A DNA stretch of 64,000 nt from Cephalotrichum gorgonifer (taxonomy: Eukaryota > Ascomycota > Sordariomycetes > Microascales > Microascaceae), in assembly GCA_900312665.1 (NCBI GenBank), contig ONZQ02000012.1, forward strand, positions 1,103,957 to 1,167,956. Reading direction: 5' to 3'. The notes below the pieces were generated by a model, which saw only the letters and a program-made list of their open reading frames with translations, made no database searches and was not told the origin of the DNA. This document shows positions 23,484 through 35,168 of this stretch, one piece after another; position 1 is the stretch's first letter; every line of letters begins with the position of its first letter. Both the position numbers and the translations under genes were made by a program.

Positions 23484-25197
23484 ATGCCCTCCAAGATGTA
23501 TCTCGGCCTGTTGGCCTCCGTCCTCGTCCTACCGGCGCTAGGGCAGTCGAACTCGACTGGTCTCGACGCATACCTGGAGGCCGAGGAGCCCATCGCTATC
23601 GCGGGAGTGCTGGCCAACATCGGCTCGAGTGGAAGCAAGGTCGAAGGAGCTGCGGACGGTATCGTGGTAGCGAGCCCGTCTAAGTCGGATCCGGACTGTA
23701 CGCAACATCTGTTTTAACCCTTCACATATCCACATCGGAACGTTGAACTAATGGCTACATGCAGACTTCTACACGTGGACTCGCGATGCCTCCTTGACGT
23801 TCAAGGCCATCATTGAGCGCTTCATTGACACGGGTGATGCAGAGCTCGAGACCCTGATCCGATCCTTCATTACCGGACAGGCGGCTCTTCAAGGCGTTGA
23901 AAATCCGTCCGGTGGATTAGCCACGGGAGGTCTGGCGGAGCCAAAGTTCCATGTTGATATGTCTGCTTTCACGGAAGCGTGGGGGCGTCCACAGGTATGT
24001 CAAGGCTACCAGAGTGTATTTAGGTGATACTGACACGACAACAGAGAGATGGACCTGCCCTTCGGGCTACGGCGGGCGTTGCGTACGCTAGGTATCTGCT
24101 CGAGAAGGGTGACACTGCCAATGTAAAAGATATCATCTGGCCAGTCGTCAACAACGATCTGTCGTACGTTTCGGAATACTGGAGTCAGCAGGGTAAGCCG
24201 CCCTATAACTAATTTCTTCGAGCATTACCAAACTAACCGCGTAGGCAGGCTTCGACCTCTGGGAGGAGGTCCAGGGGATATCCTTTTTCACGCTCATTTC
24301 CCAACATCGGGCCCTGGTCGAGGGTAGCGCTCTCGCCGCCGAGATTGGGCTTGACTGCCCGAACTGCGATTCCCAGGCCCCCCAGATTCGCTGCAAGATC
24401 CAGAGTTTGTGGCAAGACGAAGGATTCATGTTGTCTGATGTTGCCAACAACGGGCGCACGGGCAAGGGCACTAACACCGTCATTGCGTCAATCCACTCGT
24501 AAGAAGCCGCGACCCCAAGATCTTTCCAATCCCACGGACTGCTGCTAACAAAAGCTCAAGGTTTGACCCGGCGGCCGGCTGTGATGATGCCACCTTCCAG
24601 CCATGTTCGTCGAAAGCACTTTCGAATTTGAAACTAGTCGTGGATTCATTCAGGACGTACGAGATCAACTCCGGAATTCCCGAGGGTGAAGCCGTCGCTC
24701 TTGGCCGCTACATCGAGGACGTTTACATGGGAGGCCACCCGTGGTACCTGACGACCACCGCGGCGGCGGAGCAGCTTTACTATGCTGTCGCTACTTGGAC
24801 CAAGGTCGGCTCGATCACCATCGACGACGTGTCGCTTGCGTTCTTCAAGGATGTCTACGCCGACGCGGCGGCTGGGGACTACGCCGCAGATTCTGAGGAG
24901 TTCACCGCCATCACTACCGCAGTGACTGCCCTGGCGGATGGATTTCTAGCAGTCGTAATGGAGTACACACCCGAAGATGGCTCCTTGGCGGAGCAGTTCG
25001 GCAAGTCTGACGGGAAGCCTCTTTCGGCTAAGGACCTTACTTGGTCCTACGCCGCCCTGCTTACGGCGAAGGCTGCGCGGGATGGGAAGCTTCCGGCCAG
25101 CTGGGGCGCGGATAAGGCGACTGATGTACCGACTGCTTGCGAGGACTCCTCGGCGACTGGAGCTTATGCTACTGCCACAAACACGGCTTGGGCATAA
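23484..25197 (+). CDS. GH15 glucoamylase without CBM20
   Basis: Five exons (23484-23697, 23765-23994, 24045-24192, 24249-24498, 24561-25197) encode 492 residues. A signal peptide (LGLLASVLVLPALG) leads. GH15 landmarks appear in order: FYTWTRDASLTFK, GLAEPKFHVD, WGRPQRDGPALRA, the general-acid segment FDLWEEVQGISFFT, GHPWYLTTTAAAEQLYYA, the base region LAEQFGKSDG and DLTWSYAALLTA. The enzyme releases glucose from the non-reducing ends of starch and maltodextrins outside the cell. The protein ends right after the catalytic (alpha/alpha)6 barrel (TGAYATATNTAWA), so the linker and C-terminal starch-binding CBM20 of A. niger GlaA are missing, as in A. oryzae GlaB. It is convergent with the Zn2Cys6 gene 222 bp downstream. 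Confidence 0.95.
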
Positions 25198-25419
25198 AGT
25201 TAGATCTCCAGATGTGCTGTGTAGCTTGGGCGCTACTTACAAAATTTATTGGGTCGGATTGGGTATATATGCGTTTGCGATTTATGAGCGATTGAGGGGA
25301 ACTTACGGGTACGCAGCCGTTATGTCTTAGACCGTTCGGCTTGAATAGAAATTGTTGCTGGATATACCACGCACTCCTCCCAACTAGGCCCCTAACCATC
25401 CCTAATACTATATTCCACG

Positions 25420-27169
25420 TCAGAAACCAAACCTGCCCTCGTATACAACCGCCGTCCAGACTAGCATCCCCAGATCATCCAGCCTTGAGCACCACCGACT
25501 GAGCTCCGTAAACGCTACGGCATGGATATCGCCCATCCCTGCCGTCTTCCCTGCCGCCCGGATAGTTTCGATATTCAACACAACTTCATTCGACACCCCG
25601 CCGGGATATAATTGCCTGTACCGCTTAGTCCACTCTATGTTGGAGACGGGCTCCCAGAGATCACGCACGCATGGAAGAGGGGATTTAGAGAAGCCACAGC
25701 TCGTGCCAGATTTAAGGGGTGTGAGGACCACATCTAGAACGATCTGGATCCCGTACACGATGCACAAGGATCTGATGGGATTTAGAAACGCGTGGAATAT
25801 GTAGGAATGGTGGCGCCAAGTCGCCGGAAGAATCGTTGCATACCTTCTCATACTCTCTCGCAGCATCCAATCCTTTCTCCGAAGATCTGGGCACGTCGAG
25901 TTGATGTCTTCGAAGCTTGCGTATGTAGTAGATACTAGCTTCTTTTGCTCCTCAAATGTGACATGGCGTTAGGAAGTTCGCGAATACTCATATTGGAGGC
26001 GTAGGGACAGAGGGGGGGTTATGCCTACCGTGACAGTTTCGACAAGTAGCATGGCGTTATTTCTTTCTATCGAGTCCGGATCTTGAGCCTGCAGGAGCAT
26101 GTAGATAATGGTAGCCTGTAGTACCTCGAGCTTACGATCTTTGTCATAAGATGCACACTAATATCCGGCGGACTAGTTATTTTCGCGTCCCATAGTTGTA
26201 GAGTTATCCGGCAGGCGCACTTACTTCGCGGCTAAGCCGCTCGTGCTCGGCATAAATTGTCTTCCAAACGAACGAGCTGCTCGCCGGTGTTCGCTTCTCG
26301 AACAATTGAACCATGTTGCTGCAGACGGCCAGGATCTCCGGCAGGCAGTGATGTGAGCCGTGCATCTCGCAATCGAATGTGTTAGGGCCCCCCAGCATGC
26401 ATCGTGGGAATATGAACGGCGGGAGGCGATTTCCTTTGGCCATCATCTGCGGATATGCCATGATCTGACCCAGGAGGACTGTGTTGGAGAAATACCCATC
26501 TATGGTACAGCCTATTCGAGGCCATAGGAGCTTGTCCTTGTACCTCTTGTATTCCGTTCCAGCCTCTGAAAGCGAAGTTTGGGACTGTAGGCGTGAACAG
26601 ACAAGGAGACGTCGGTCAGGGGTCATCGAAGTGTTTCCAAGTTCCGGGGTCAGCCAGGACAGTCCGGTGTCACTGGCAGGCGCAACACCCTCCACTATCG
26701 AGCTCAGGGCGCCAGGTTGCGCCGCAGGAGCTTGTTCCTGGCCCAAGTCAGTGATGAATAGATTGGGTCCATCAACACCGTTTGATGGAAACATAAGTGG
26801 GGTGTCAAGTGTCGTCCAGTTCATTCCCGGCATGTTGGAGTCGGCGAATGGATTAGTCAATGAGGAATATGACAGCCGTCGAAGTGGGTCGAAATCTTGC
26901 ACCTCGGAGTTTGCTTCCGCTAAGTCGTGGTTACCAGGAAAGCTCGAGCTGGAGCTCGGATCCCTTGCAACTAGATCCTGCGACGCAGGAGCGATGGGAC
27001 GCGGAGTTCTCGACGAATGAGATACGGGGCGGCGACATGGTGCGAGCAGCTCCTGGTTGTATTTGCAATCAATGTCGCGGTCTCGACATCTGATACAGGG
27101 CCATGTTAACGAGCAGCGCGCCTTTGACGTACGGCATTGGGCACATGACCTTTTCCTGGACACGGGCAT
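25420..27169 (-). CDS. Zn2Cys6 transcription factor, AflR-like layout
   Basis: Three exons (27169-26225, 26157-26029, 25950-25420) give 534 residues with phase-0 junctions. The N terminus carries a canonical binuclear zinc cluster: C-x2-C-x6-C-x5-C-x2-C-x6-C starting at CAQCRTSKARC. The region after it is Ser/Pro-rich. A later Cys/His-containing helical region (CEMHGSHHCLPEILAVC) recalls the AflR-type activator domain, though I am not sure of that assignment. Translation is taken from ATG 27169; the frame is open further upstream but only from non-ATG codons. The gene is divergent from the Gal80-like gene, and their shared 688 bp promoter contains a 104 bp period duplication. Its targets are unknown. 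Confidence 0.82.
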
Positions 27170-27857
27170 ATTCGGAGTTCCGCACTTGATGGTGTTTATG
27201 TCTATGATGCCGGACACTTTGATATCGTTTGGGATGCGGCTATCTGACGACGACGTTACACACGGTCAATTTGTCAGCGACAGAGCTCAGGGGGAAGGAT
27301 CCAGGTGCCCCGGAATCCCGGGCCAATAAAACGACACGGCCTCCGTATCAGCGATACTTCAGATTATTACTAACGACATCCAGTTGAAGGATCACGTTGA
27401 AATGTTGCATCGGAGTACAACAACGAATTAGGATCCCAGAATCCGCGCATCTAATTTCCTGGTACTTGTACAGCTAACAACATCCGGCCGGAGGGATAAC
27501 TTTGATCTTTGCTTCGGAGTCCAATAGCGAATTAGGATCCCGGAATCAGCACATCAAAGTTCATGGTGTTTGTAGTATGGCATACACCCCGCTCTTAGAC
27601 CGACTGACATCAGACATCGACGGAAGGAAGGATTACACTACCGGAACCATGGGATAGACGAAAGGTTTGTGTTAGCTAGAGATACAGCATCAAACTGCCG
27701 TGAGCCGTGGGTGTAAACGCATATATAGGGCTGGTGTAGAATATCTGTACAGCCTAGAATTTGTATCTGTCCAGAATCTAGATCGCCAGCTTCCCTTAAC
27801 TACCGCCGGTCACCGTCTTTGCTAATCCCATCTATCACTCTTTCCTGGTTCTCAATA
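27170..27857. promoter_or_regulatory. Divergent promoter, TF / Gal80-like genes
   Basis: This 688 bp region separates two divergently transcribed genes and must hold both promoters. Its main feature is the duplicated block at 27387-27580. CATATATAGG at about 27720 is a possible TATA element for the plus-strand gene. Confidence 0.55.
27387..27580. repeat. Diverged direct repeat, period 104 bp
   Basis: Two blocks, about 27387-27480 and 27491-27580, align with constant 104 bp offset. Shared sequence includes TCGGAGT, then CAA, then CGAATTAGGATCCC, then GAATC and GCACATC/GCGCATC, then TGGT..TTGTA. Each copy contains CGG half sites and a GGATCC palindrome. The blocks sit in the divergent promoter between a Zn2Cys6 regulator and a Gal80-like gene. 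Confidence 0.7.
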
Positions 27858-29055
27858 ATGTCCCCAATCCGTGTAGGGCTCGTTGGTCTCGCGCCCAAAG
27901 GGCCCGAGGCAGCTTTTATCGGCTTGTGGTCCGTCATCGCGCACCTACCTTCCATCCAGGCCTTGCCCGAGTACGAGCTCGTGGCTGTTGCGAATTCCAC
28001 CGTCGAATCAGCCCAGAAGTCTATCGACTCCCACGGACTGCCATCGTCAGTCAAGGCCTACGGTAGCCCTGAGGACCTCGCGGACGACCCGGATGTTGAC
28101 CTGGTCGTCGTTTCCGTGCAGGTCGGGAAGCACTTCCGACTCGCGAAGCCGGCCATCCTGAAGAAGAAGAACGTCTTTGTCGAGTGGCCTCTCGGCGCGT
28201 CGCTGGAGGAGTCGGAGGAGCTGACGAAGCTTGCCTCGGCCAACGGAATCAAGACTACTGTCGGTGTGCAGGGGCAGCCGAGCAAGTATTCCTTGAAGAT
28301 GAGGGAACTCATTGCCGGCGGAAAGATTGGGAAGGTGCTTAGCACATCGGTTTCTGCTTCGTCGAGCTTTGTCAAGAACAGCTGGCTGCAGAGCGCCCAG
28401 TATATCCTCGATATGGATAGCGGCGGAAACGAGTTCACTGTTGTATTTGGCCATTGTGAGTAGCCAAGACCTTTGCTCCTTCCTCGGATATCCGAATTGA
28501 CGACGCTTTCAAGTCCTGCACTCATTCATCGATGTCCTCGGCAACTTTTCCGAGGTTCAGGGCCTGTTGAAGACGCAACATCCCGACGTCAATATCCTCA
28601 GCCCAGGCGGCGAGGTTGTGGATCCAGCGTACAAGAAAACTGCCCCCGACGACATCTTCGTGCAGGGGATTCTCGAGAGCGGTGCTCTCGCCTCTATCAA
28701 CTTCTTCAAATCCGAAACACCCGTCTCGGACAAGCGAAGCTTTGTATGGCGCATCACAGGCACTGAAGGCGAGATCGAGCTGGCTTCACCCGAGATGGTG
28801 TGGCAGATAGGAAACCCAGCGGCCCGGATTACGATCAGGGTTGGAAAGTCTGGGGAGCCTCAAGAGGTCGAGCTGGACTCCCAGGATCCGGCCATTTCTG
28901 CTGGAGTACCGTTCATGGGGCAGAATACGGCCCTGGTTTACGACGCCTATGCGAAAGGGGATACAAGTCGCTACGCAACCTTTGAACAGGCGACTCAGAC
29001 ACATCGACTTCTGCAGAAGATACTGGTCGCTTCCAACTTTCGGGAATATGTCTAG
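27858..29055 (+). CDS. Gal80-like Gfo/Idh/MocA oxidoreductase
   Basis: Two exons (27858-28455, 28514-29055) encode 379 residues. The N-terminal Rossmann region has RVGLVGLAPKGPEAAF, VDLVVVSVQVGKHFRLAKPA and VFVEWPLGASLEESEEL, the latter matching the EKP/EWP motif of the family. The C-terminal alpha/beta domain contains the Gal80 segments QYILDMDSGGNEFTVVFGH, FIDVLGNF and WRITGTEGEIELA. In yeast Gal80 is the inhibitor of Gal4, but Pezizomycotina lack that circuit, and their Gal80-like proteins are probably dehydrogenases or sugar-responsive sensors. It is divergent from a Zn2Cys6 gene and convergent with another, which invites but does not prove a regulator-partner link. Confidence 0.87.
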
Positions 29056-29292
29056 GAGCCGGCTCACAGATAGATAGTATCTATAAGAGTGCGAATAGTT
29101 TTCGTCCAAGCAAGTCGAAATTTCCGATTACCTCTCCCATCAGTAATGCTACCCTCTATATAGCCGCGGGTCGTCACTAAGTGCTATATGTAAAGCACCC
29201 TTATACCGATATAGGAAAATCGTGCCCTCTGACGTACTGATGTCGCGAGGTCAAGTGCGCCAAATCCCAATTCTATCCCGTCTAATTCCTGT

Positions 29293-31130
29293 TCACAAAA
29301 TCTGCAAGCTCTTCTTAACCCTGAGCATTTCTTCCGGCCACCATGTCTCCCCCGTGGGTGCTGATAAGTCAAACTCCTCCTGTTTTCGCATAAACGACAC
29401 AACACGCCCAAGCTCCCACTCCCCAATGCCACCAATCCACCAAACTCCATCCAACAACATTACCAGAACGAGCCAGTGGGCGAAGATATCCATGGCCAGA
29501 AGGTGAGTTGGACAAAGGGGCAAGCAATCCCCAGCCATCATCTCCGTCGTCAAGCTATCGTCGTGACTCCGGTCGAAGGGGATGGTGTCAAGAATTGACT
29601 GGACTAAAGTCAAATACTCCAGGGGAACCCGATTAATGAATGGCATCACCGTCCTTCGCAGGGGTTTGGACGGGACCGCCGATGTGACTCGGGCCAAGTA
29701 CCTCCTCAGCCACGGGGAGACGTCACTGAGATGACCCTTTGGGGAGACTTCGTAGTCAAATATTGGCTCTGGAGAGCCGTCTGGTGAAGAGTCCTTGGCT
29801 GCGATTGATGCCGAAGCAACATCACTTAGTGTATCGAGGGCAGCGAAGCAAATTTGCATTTCCGAGTTACCCCCATCAGAAGATTGCTCCCTCTCGTAGT
29901 AGTGTTGCGTGGGTTGTATTGCTGAGGCTTTGGCTGCTTCTGATAAGGCAGTGGCTTGGGCTTTTGCGCGTAGCCTTTCGAGGGCGGAACCGCATGTCGC
30001 CGCCACTATTGGGAAAAATAGGCGCCTAGTCTCTTCTGAGGGTCCGTCTTCAGGTGAAAACTCCGTATGTTCAGATAGAGCAGGCATGCTGTTGCTGAAT
30101 CCAACGGCCCTTACTATCGGGGCTTCACCGAGACAGTTCGAGCCGTGGAGCAGCCCGGCATGTGCAGCATGGGCCGCGCGGATAAGAGAAATCCATTGCG
30201 ATGGCCCTGTTGGCATCAACTCGCTGGGCAATGGGTCGCCGCTCAGCTTTGCCAAGTCCATAAGACGGACGCGAACGCAGTGGCTGGCGGTGCAGTACAA
30301 GACCATTAACGCCGCATTTGCGAGGACATGATCGTAGCAGTCGGTTGCGTGGATGGAGGCTTGGATCTGCTGAAGCGAAGCTCTGTAGTGCCTGTCTGCG
30401 AAGCTGAGCAGCTCACAGATCTTGTCTTTGTTCTCTAACGGCGCAGATGAGTGCCTGATAGTGACGTAGGACTTGCAGGCCGCCGCTAGCGCTAGCAGGG
30501 AGTTCATGACGGGCTTGCTGGCGAATGCAAGATTCGGGATTCCTACTCGTAGGGCATAGAGATCATCCTCGTCGAAAGGGATAACCTGGCTAGTGTATGA
30601 AAGATAATGGCCAAGGAGGCCGAGCTCCATCGAGTCAAGTGTATTGGCGGGTGCTGAATCGGGCTGCCACGCCTTCCCGTCATGAAAGCTAGGGCCAGGG
30701 GAGAGTGATCCGTAGGCAGAAGTGCTCGATGTTGATGCCAGGCTGTCGGGGTATTCGAAAGGACTGGTCGGACTGGAAGAAGTAAGGCTCGGGAGATGAG
30801 ATCCAAGAACGCCGAGTCTCGAGGTAGGTTTCTCATCGTGCTGCTCCTCAGTGACTTTCGGACTTGGAGAGCTAGTGGGATACTGGCAATTATAGTTGCG
30901 TGCTGAGCATCGAGAACAACTTGGTTTCACCTCATCGCACTAGGGAGAACATATTAGCGGGCGGGGCGAACGCATTGGCGTAAATGGGAGGTCCATACCT
31001 TCTTTCTTTGCTGTTTGCATCTAGCACAACCGGCCCGAGACTTCTCGTGCGCTCTTCGCGGCCTGAATCGGATAGTCCGGAACTCTGCCGGGCCTTCATC
31101 CATGCTCCTGGAGATAGGGTCTGTAGTCAT
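29293..31130 (-). CDS. Zn2Cys6 transcription factor, Upc2-like
   Basis: Two exons (31130-30999, 30939-29293) give 592 residues. The intron splits the zinc cluster: exon 1 ends CARCKQQRKK and exon 2 begins CDEVKPSCSRC, restoring C-x2-C-x6-C-x6-C-x2-C-x6-C. A preceding basic stretch (RFRPRRAHEKSRAG) and a Ser/Pro-rich linker follow the usual plan. The remaining part is the helical regulatory domain with segments such as ELGLLGHYL, VGIPNLAFAS, LLALAAACK and PTGPSQWISLIRAAH, similar to the sterol uptake control protein (Upc2) group. The ATG at 31130 is the first in frame. The gene is convergent with the Gal80-like gene, 237 bp apart. Targets are unknown. Confidence 0.85.
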
Positions 31131-33268
31131 TGCCCAGACCGAGTATTGAAGTAGTGAAGGGTTACAGGTCGACAAAAACAGTATCTGAAATACAAGACTC
31201 CAACTTTTTGTTCCGTCCCGAAATGAACAATGGTGGTGAGGTGGGGCTTCCTCTTAAAGGCCCAGCGACTTAAGTGATGACGTACCGTCCGTACTCTTGT
31301 ACAGGGCTTGTATCTTCAGGGATTAAAAACTGACCAATACCCTAAGGCTAAGCCTCGGTACATGAAAAGGCGGATCAAAGTTGGGTCGGGTTCTGCATCT
31401 CTAGATGTAATTTAGCGTCATGACACATGCGGAGCTAAGGGTCGTCGGCCTGTGAGCAATCCTAACTCGCGGCCCGCGTCCTCCACCCATTCCGTCGGAG
31501 TTCGGGTCTTCGCTCATAGTCGCCATTATTAATACCATCTCATGCATTTGGAATTCTGGCTGACGTGAGCCTACTATGTAAATCGCCCGATTGGCCAGCC
31601 AACTTTGGCCCTGTCATCAGCCACACAACACCAAAAGAACTGCTCTAGCACACCTAAATAGAGCATCATAGACTCGTGCTACCTATGTGGCTATGTCACC
31701 ACTCAGACAAAACGACCATAGCAGATCCTGTCGCTTCCGACAGTTAGAAGTAGCATCCGAGAGCAGTTAGCTCTAAATCTGAAGGCCGAGGCAAACTCCA
31801 CCCACGGTAGGAACCGGCATGACCCTTGTCCCAGCCTGACACAGAATATTACCCACCTTGAAGGTGCCGGTCTTCTAGAATGTCTGCTGGATATTCCCCC
31901 GAATTGCTAGGATGAGTAGATATCGCATATCTCCGATATCTAGAAGAAATCGGCGTTAGCTCTCCATTCCATCTATTGTCAGGGCTCCAACGACAATATT
32001 GCAACTTCTATTGGATGGGAATCTGAGGCTGGCAGCTTGGAATGTGCCTAAGGAAGCATGGCTGGATGGCGATGATCAACACCGCCGGTGCTTTCTCCGA
32101 GGTATGGGCGGTATAAAGAGCAGCATGGCCTCGAGGATGTTATCTGGACTTATCATCCCATCTTCTCCTCTGCGATGGGTGGGCTCACTTTTGGATTTAT
32201 ACACCAGGAGCTGAACTATCATTCAATCATGCCCTTGTTGTTGGCTTCAAACATAGGGGAGTTTTATTGCTCAATACAACATATCGTGCATCTTTAGCCC
32301 GGTAGTTGTTTTCAAGAATACGCACCCTATCGTCAATCTTTGTGTTCGATCGTGTATCTACCCTAGGACTGCGTATCTGTGAGATGAGAGGCGATCATAG
32401 GATGAGACTCTACCGCGGGCTGCTTCGGCCCTTCGGGGAATTCGCGTTTCGTTCCTGCCGAAGTAGCGGAGCGCCCAGACTTATCGGGTTACACACAAAT
32501 AAGCATTATCCCTGCAAATGGCGCCCGCCCTGACCGGAATTGCGATGAGTCATGCACGTCGCGCATGTCTATCTCGACCTGTTTAGGAAAAGTTTGCAAG
32601 CTCTAACTTGCTAAAGGAATAGCTTCACCAAGTTAATCTCGACGATTGACTTTGGGACAAGGGGTGTTGCATTGGTCGAGATCAAATTAAAAAGAAGCGA
32701 AGCGCGAAGGGCGAGGAGCGAACGTTCCGATGGCATGGTATTTCAAATACTTGTACAGCACTGCCACGGTATCAAACAATGTACAATGTACTTTTATGCC
32801 AGCCCCTTCCGTAGTGTGGAGAGGATCCACTTACTACTGTTTATGTTGTGGGGATGAACGCGCTATTCCCCACGCCGTGCACTGGTAAATCTTAATATTT
32901 GAAATACTTGTTCTCGAAGGATGGGGCAAGTGAACCGCGTGGCAGTCGTGGCTGGGCTGTACGCAGCATAGCCTAATTAATACGCTTCGGCGCTCTAAGT
33001 TTGCTGCTAATATTCACATTTGAGGATTTTGTGCCTAACACCATAGAAGATCAGAATACGCTTCTCGATGGCAAATATCTACGAGTATGAATGTAGACAG
33101 TAAAGAGTACAGTCCTTTTAATAGTATAAGAAGCCACAATATCGTCTGCTAGAGTTGATATTTCGTGTTATATCGTACATTATATTATCGGCATCCATCG
33201 CTTCCTCGATTAGATCCGTCATTAACTACCCGGTTTACCAGTAGCAATATCCGCTCCAATTCATCGAA
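31131..33268. other. Intergenic, 2.1 kb
   Basis: No supported gene. Three small overlapping plus-strand frames at 32.0-32.5 kb have no family resemblance and no shared exon chain. The first 140 bp hold the Zn2Cys6 promoter. Confidence 0.5.
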
Positions 33269-33958
33269 ATGGGTGCTCCCAAGTTAACAGGCCTCGCAAA
33301 AGACTGCGGCAAGGCAGCAAAGATTCTCCACGACTTCCTTGGTATGTATCGTCTAGTTTAATAGCCTCCGTCTTCGTCCCCCGATAATTTCTCGGCTGAC
33401 ATAGCTGTAGAGGATGGGAAGATTCCCAGAGACATCATCGCCAAGGCGCAGGGCCTGGCAATCTTCACAGGTTTCCGGGCGGGAATGTACCTTGCAGGCG
33501 GCGGCGGTTCGGGCGTTGTCTTTGCACGCCTTGCCGACGGCACATGGTCACCTCCGTCCGCATTCTCGGTCCGATCTGGCAGCATCGGCCTCGTCTATGG
33601 CGTGGACGTGTACAACTGTGTGTGCGTGCTGAACACCCGGTCCGCGGTGGATGCGTACACGAAGCCGGAGTTGGAGCTTGGAGGAGCGGCTGAGCTTGCC
33701 GTTGGGCCTGTTGGTGGGACAGCAAACACTAGGGGGGAGCCTAAGCCAATATGGACGTATACGAAGTCGCGAGGGCTTTATGGTGGCCTGACGGTGGACG
33801 GAACTGTCATCAAGGAAAAGTCTGATGAGAACGCTGCATTCTACGGGTCGTCGGTTACAAGCGTGCAGATCTTGCAGGGCAAGGTCGAACCCCAGGAGGG
33901 AGATGAGGTGTGGCCTGCAGGTGCAGGAAAGCTCACAGCTGCTCTGGAAACCGTTTGA
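33269..33958 (+). CDS. Ysc84/SYLF-domain lipid-binding protein
   Basis: Two exons (33269-33341, 33405-33958) encode 208 residues. Nearly the whole protein is one SYLF domain: LAKDCGKAAKILHDFL, IPRDIIAKAQGLAIFTGFRAGMYLAGGGGSG, ARLADGTWSPPSAF and later RGLYGGLTVDGTVIKEKSDEN. In yeast Ysc84 this domain binds phosphoinositides and actin and works in endocytosis, joined there to a C-terminal SH3 domain. Here the SH3 domain is absent, which is common among short fungal copies. No signal peptide is visible, so a cytosolic or membrane-face location is expected. Neighbours give no functional hint. Confidence 0.88.
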
Positions 33959-34167
33959 TGGAAAGGCATACCGGGATGGTTTTTAGAGAGAGGGATAGAT
34001 TGATAAGCAGGATAGATGGGGCCAACTGTATGTAATTTTAGACAATCGATGGCAACAAAGATCTCGTACAGAATTTATTCATCTATGTAATAAATGTGGC
34101 TATATGTGACAACGCAGTCTGTGGTCCCCGGGTCAGTGCTAAGTGCTCTATTGGGCTCATCTAGTGC

Positions 34168-35168
34168 CTAACTCAGTCCTGCTACCTCAATGACAGCATC
34201 AATAAACGCCTGTGGCTTCTCCTGCGGTAAGTTGTGCCCAGCCCCCTCTATCTGATGATGGATCCTGGTTCTCTTGAAATTTCCCGCAGACGGCGAACCG
34301 TCTGTGGCTGGGAAGTTCCCATCCATCAGCCCATCCAGCGTCACAGCCGGCACCCTAATGGCCGGTTGCTTCCGTAGCTCCATCTCGATATCCGCGTAAT
34401 CTGGATCGCCGGGGGCACAGAGCAGCCGATGCCTATACACTTGTGTAACGACGTCCACGTAGTCCGGATTGACATATGTTTCCGTCGCTCGCTCGAATTC
34501 TTGCTCGGTATAGTTCCACACAGGGGAGTTCTTATCCCATACTACCCTGGCGATATCCTGCGGATGCTCGGCCAACGCCGCCTCACCCCTCGGCGTGAGG
34601 AAGTAGTAGAAGTACCAAAATCCAGCCTCGATCTCTGAGTTGAGCGGGATCCAGGCTTTCGATAGATCCTGTATTAGATAACTATTGACTGAGACTAGTC
34701 CATCGCAACGATCGGGCCAGAGTGCAACCGCAACGCAGGCCCCGCGACCGCCCCAGTCGTATCCAGCGAAGATAGCCGAGGGGATCTTGAGTGCGTCGAG
34801 GATTTCGATAATGTCGTAGCCCAGGGCGGCTTGCTGTCCGGAGCGGAAGGTGTTGGTATGAAGAAAGGTTGTGGGGCCGTTTCCACGGAGGTATGGCACT
34901 ATAACCCGGTAGCCCTCGGCGGCGAGAGCGGGCGCGACCTCGACGTAGCTGTGGATGTCATAGGCCAGCCGTGGAGAAGTAGGACAACTTGACCATCAGC
35001 TGGCCCGTCTTCATAGTAGGCTACTTGAAGCCGCGTTGTGTTGACGTATTGGACGGGCTCGAGACGGGGAAATGTTGGGCTGGTTTGTGGCTGGGGTGAT
35101 GATGGCACCAGGGCGGCCAACGCAAACCCCAACGCGAACGTGTATATCAGTGATAGCTTAGGGAGCAT
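34168..35168 (-). pseudogene. Epoxide hydrolase-like alpha/beta hydrolase, frameshifted
   Basis: The first frame (35168 to about 34964) starts MLPKLSLIYTFALGFALAALV, a signal peptide, and reaches LLLHGWP, the HGxP oxyanion motif. There it runs off frame. A second frame carries on exactly as expected (YDIHSYVEVAPALAAEGYR..PYLRG) to the stop at 34168. It contains the nucleophile elbow AGYDWGGRGA, lid segment WYFYYFLTPRG, the acid region LDGLMDGNFP and the catalytic His in GAGHNLPQEKP. So all catalytic parts exist, but one base is missing between GGCTGGCC and TATGAC near 34964. No GT-AG intron explains the change. It may be a recent pseudogene or an assembly error. The full product would be a secreted hydrolase of about 333 residues that opens epoxides or related substrates. 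Confidence 0.75.

Noticed and set aside
27858..29055. Gal80-like gene as a galactose-pathway repressor
   Set aside because: Filamentous ascomycetes do not use the yeast Gal4-Gal80 circuit, so the name is kept for fold only.
19645..31130. Secondary-metabolite gene cluster around the LaeA-like gene
   Set aside because: No backbone synthase, P450 or tailoring set is present in the window; the neighbours are glycoside hydrolase, oxidoreductase-like and regulator genes.
31999..32533. Three overlapping small plus-strand frames
   Set aside because: No shared reading, no splice chain and no resemblance to a family; judged chance open frames.
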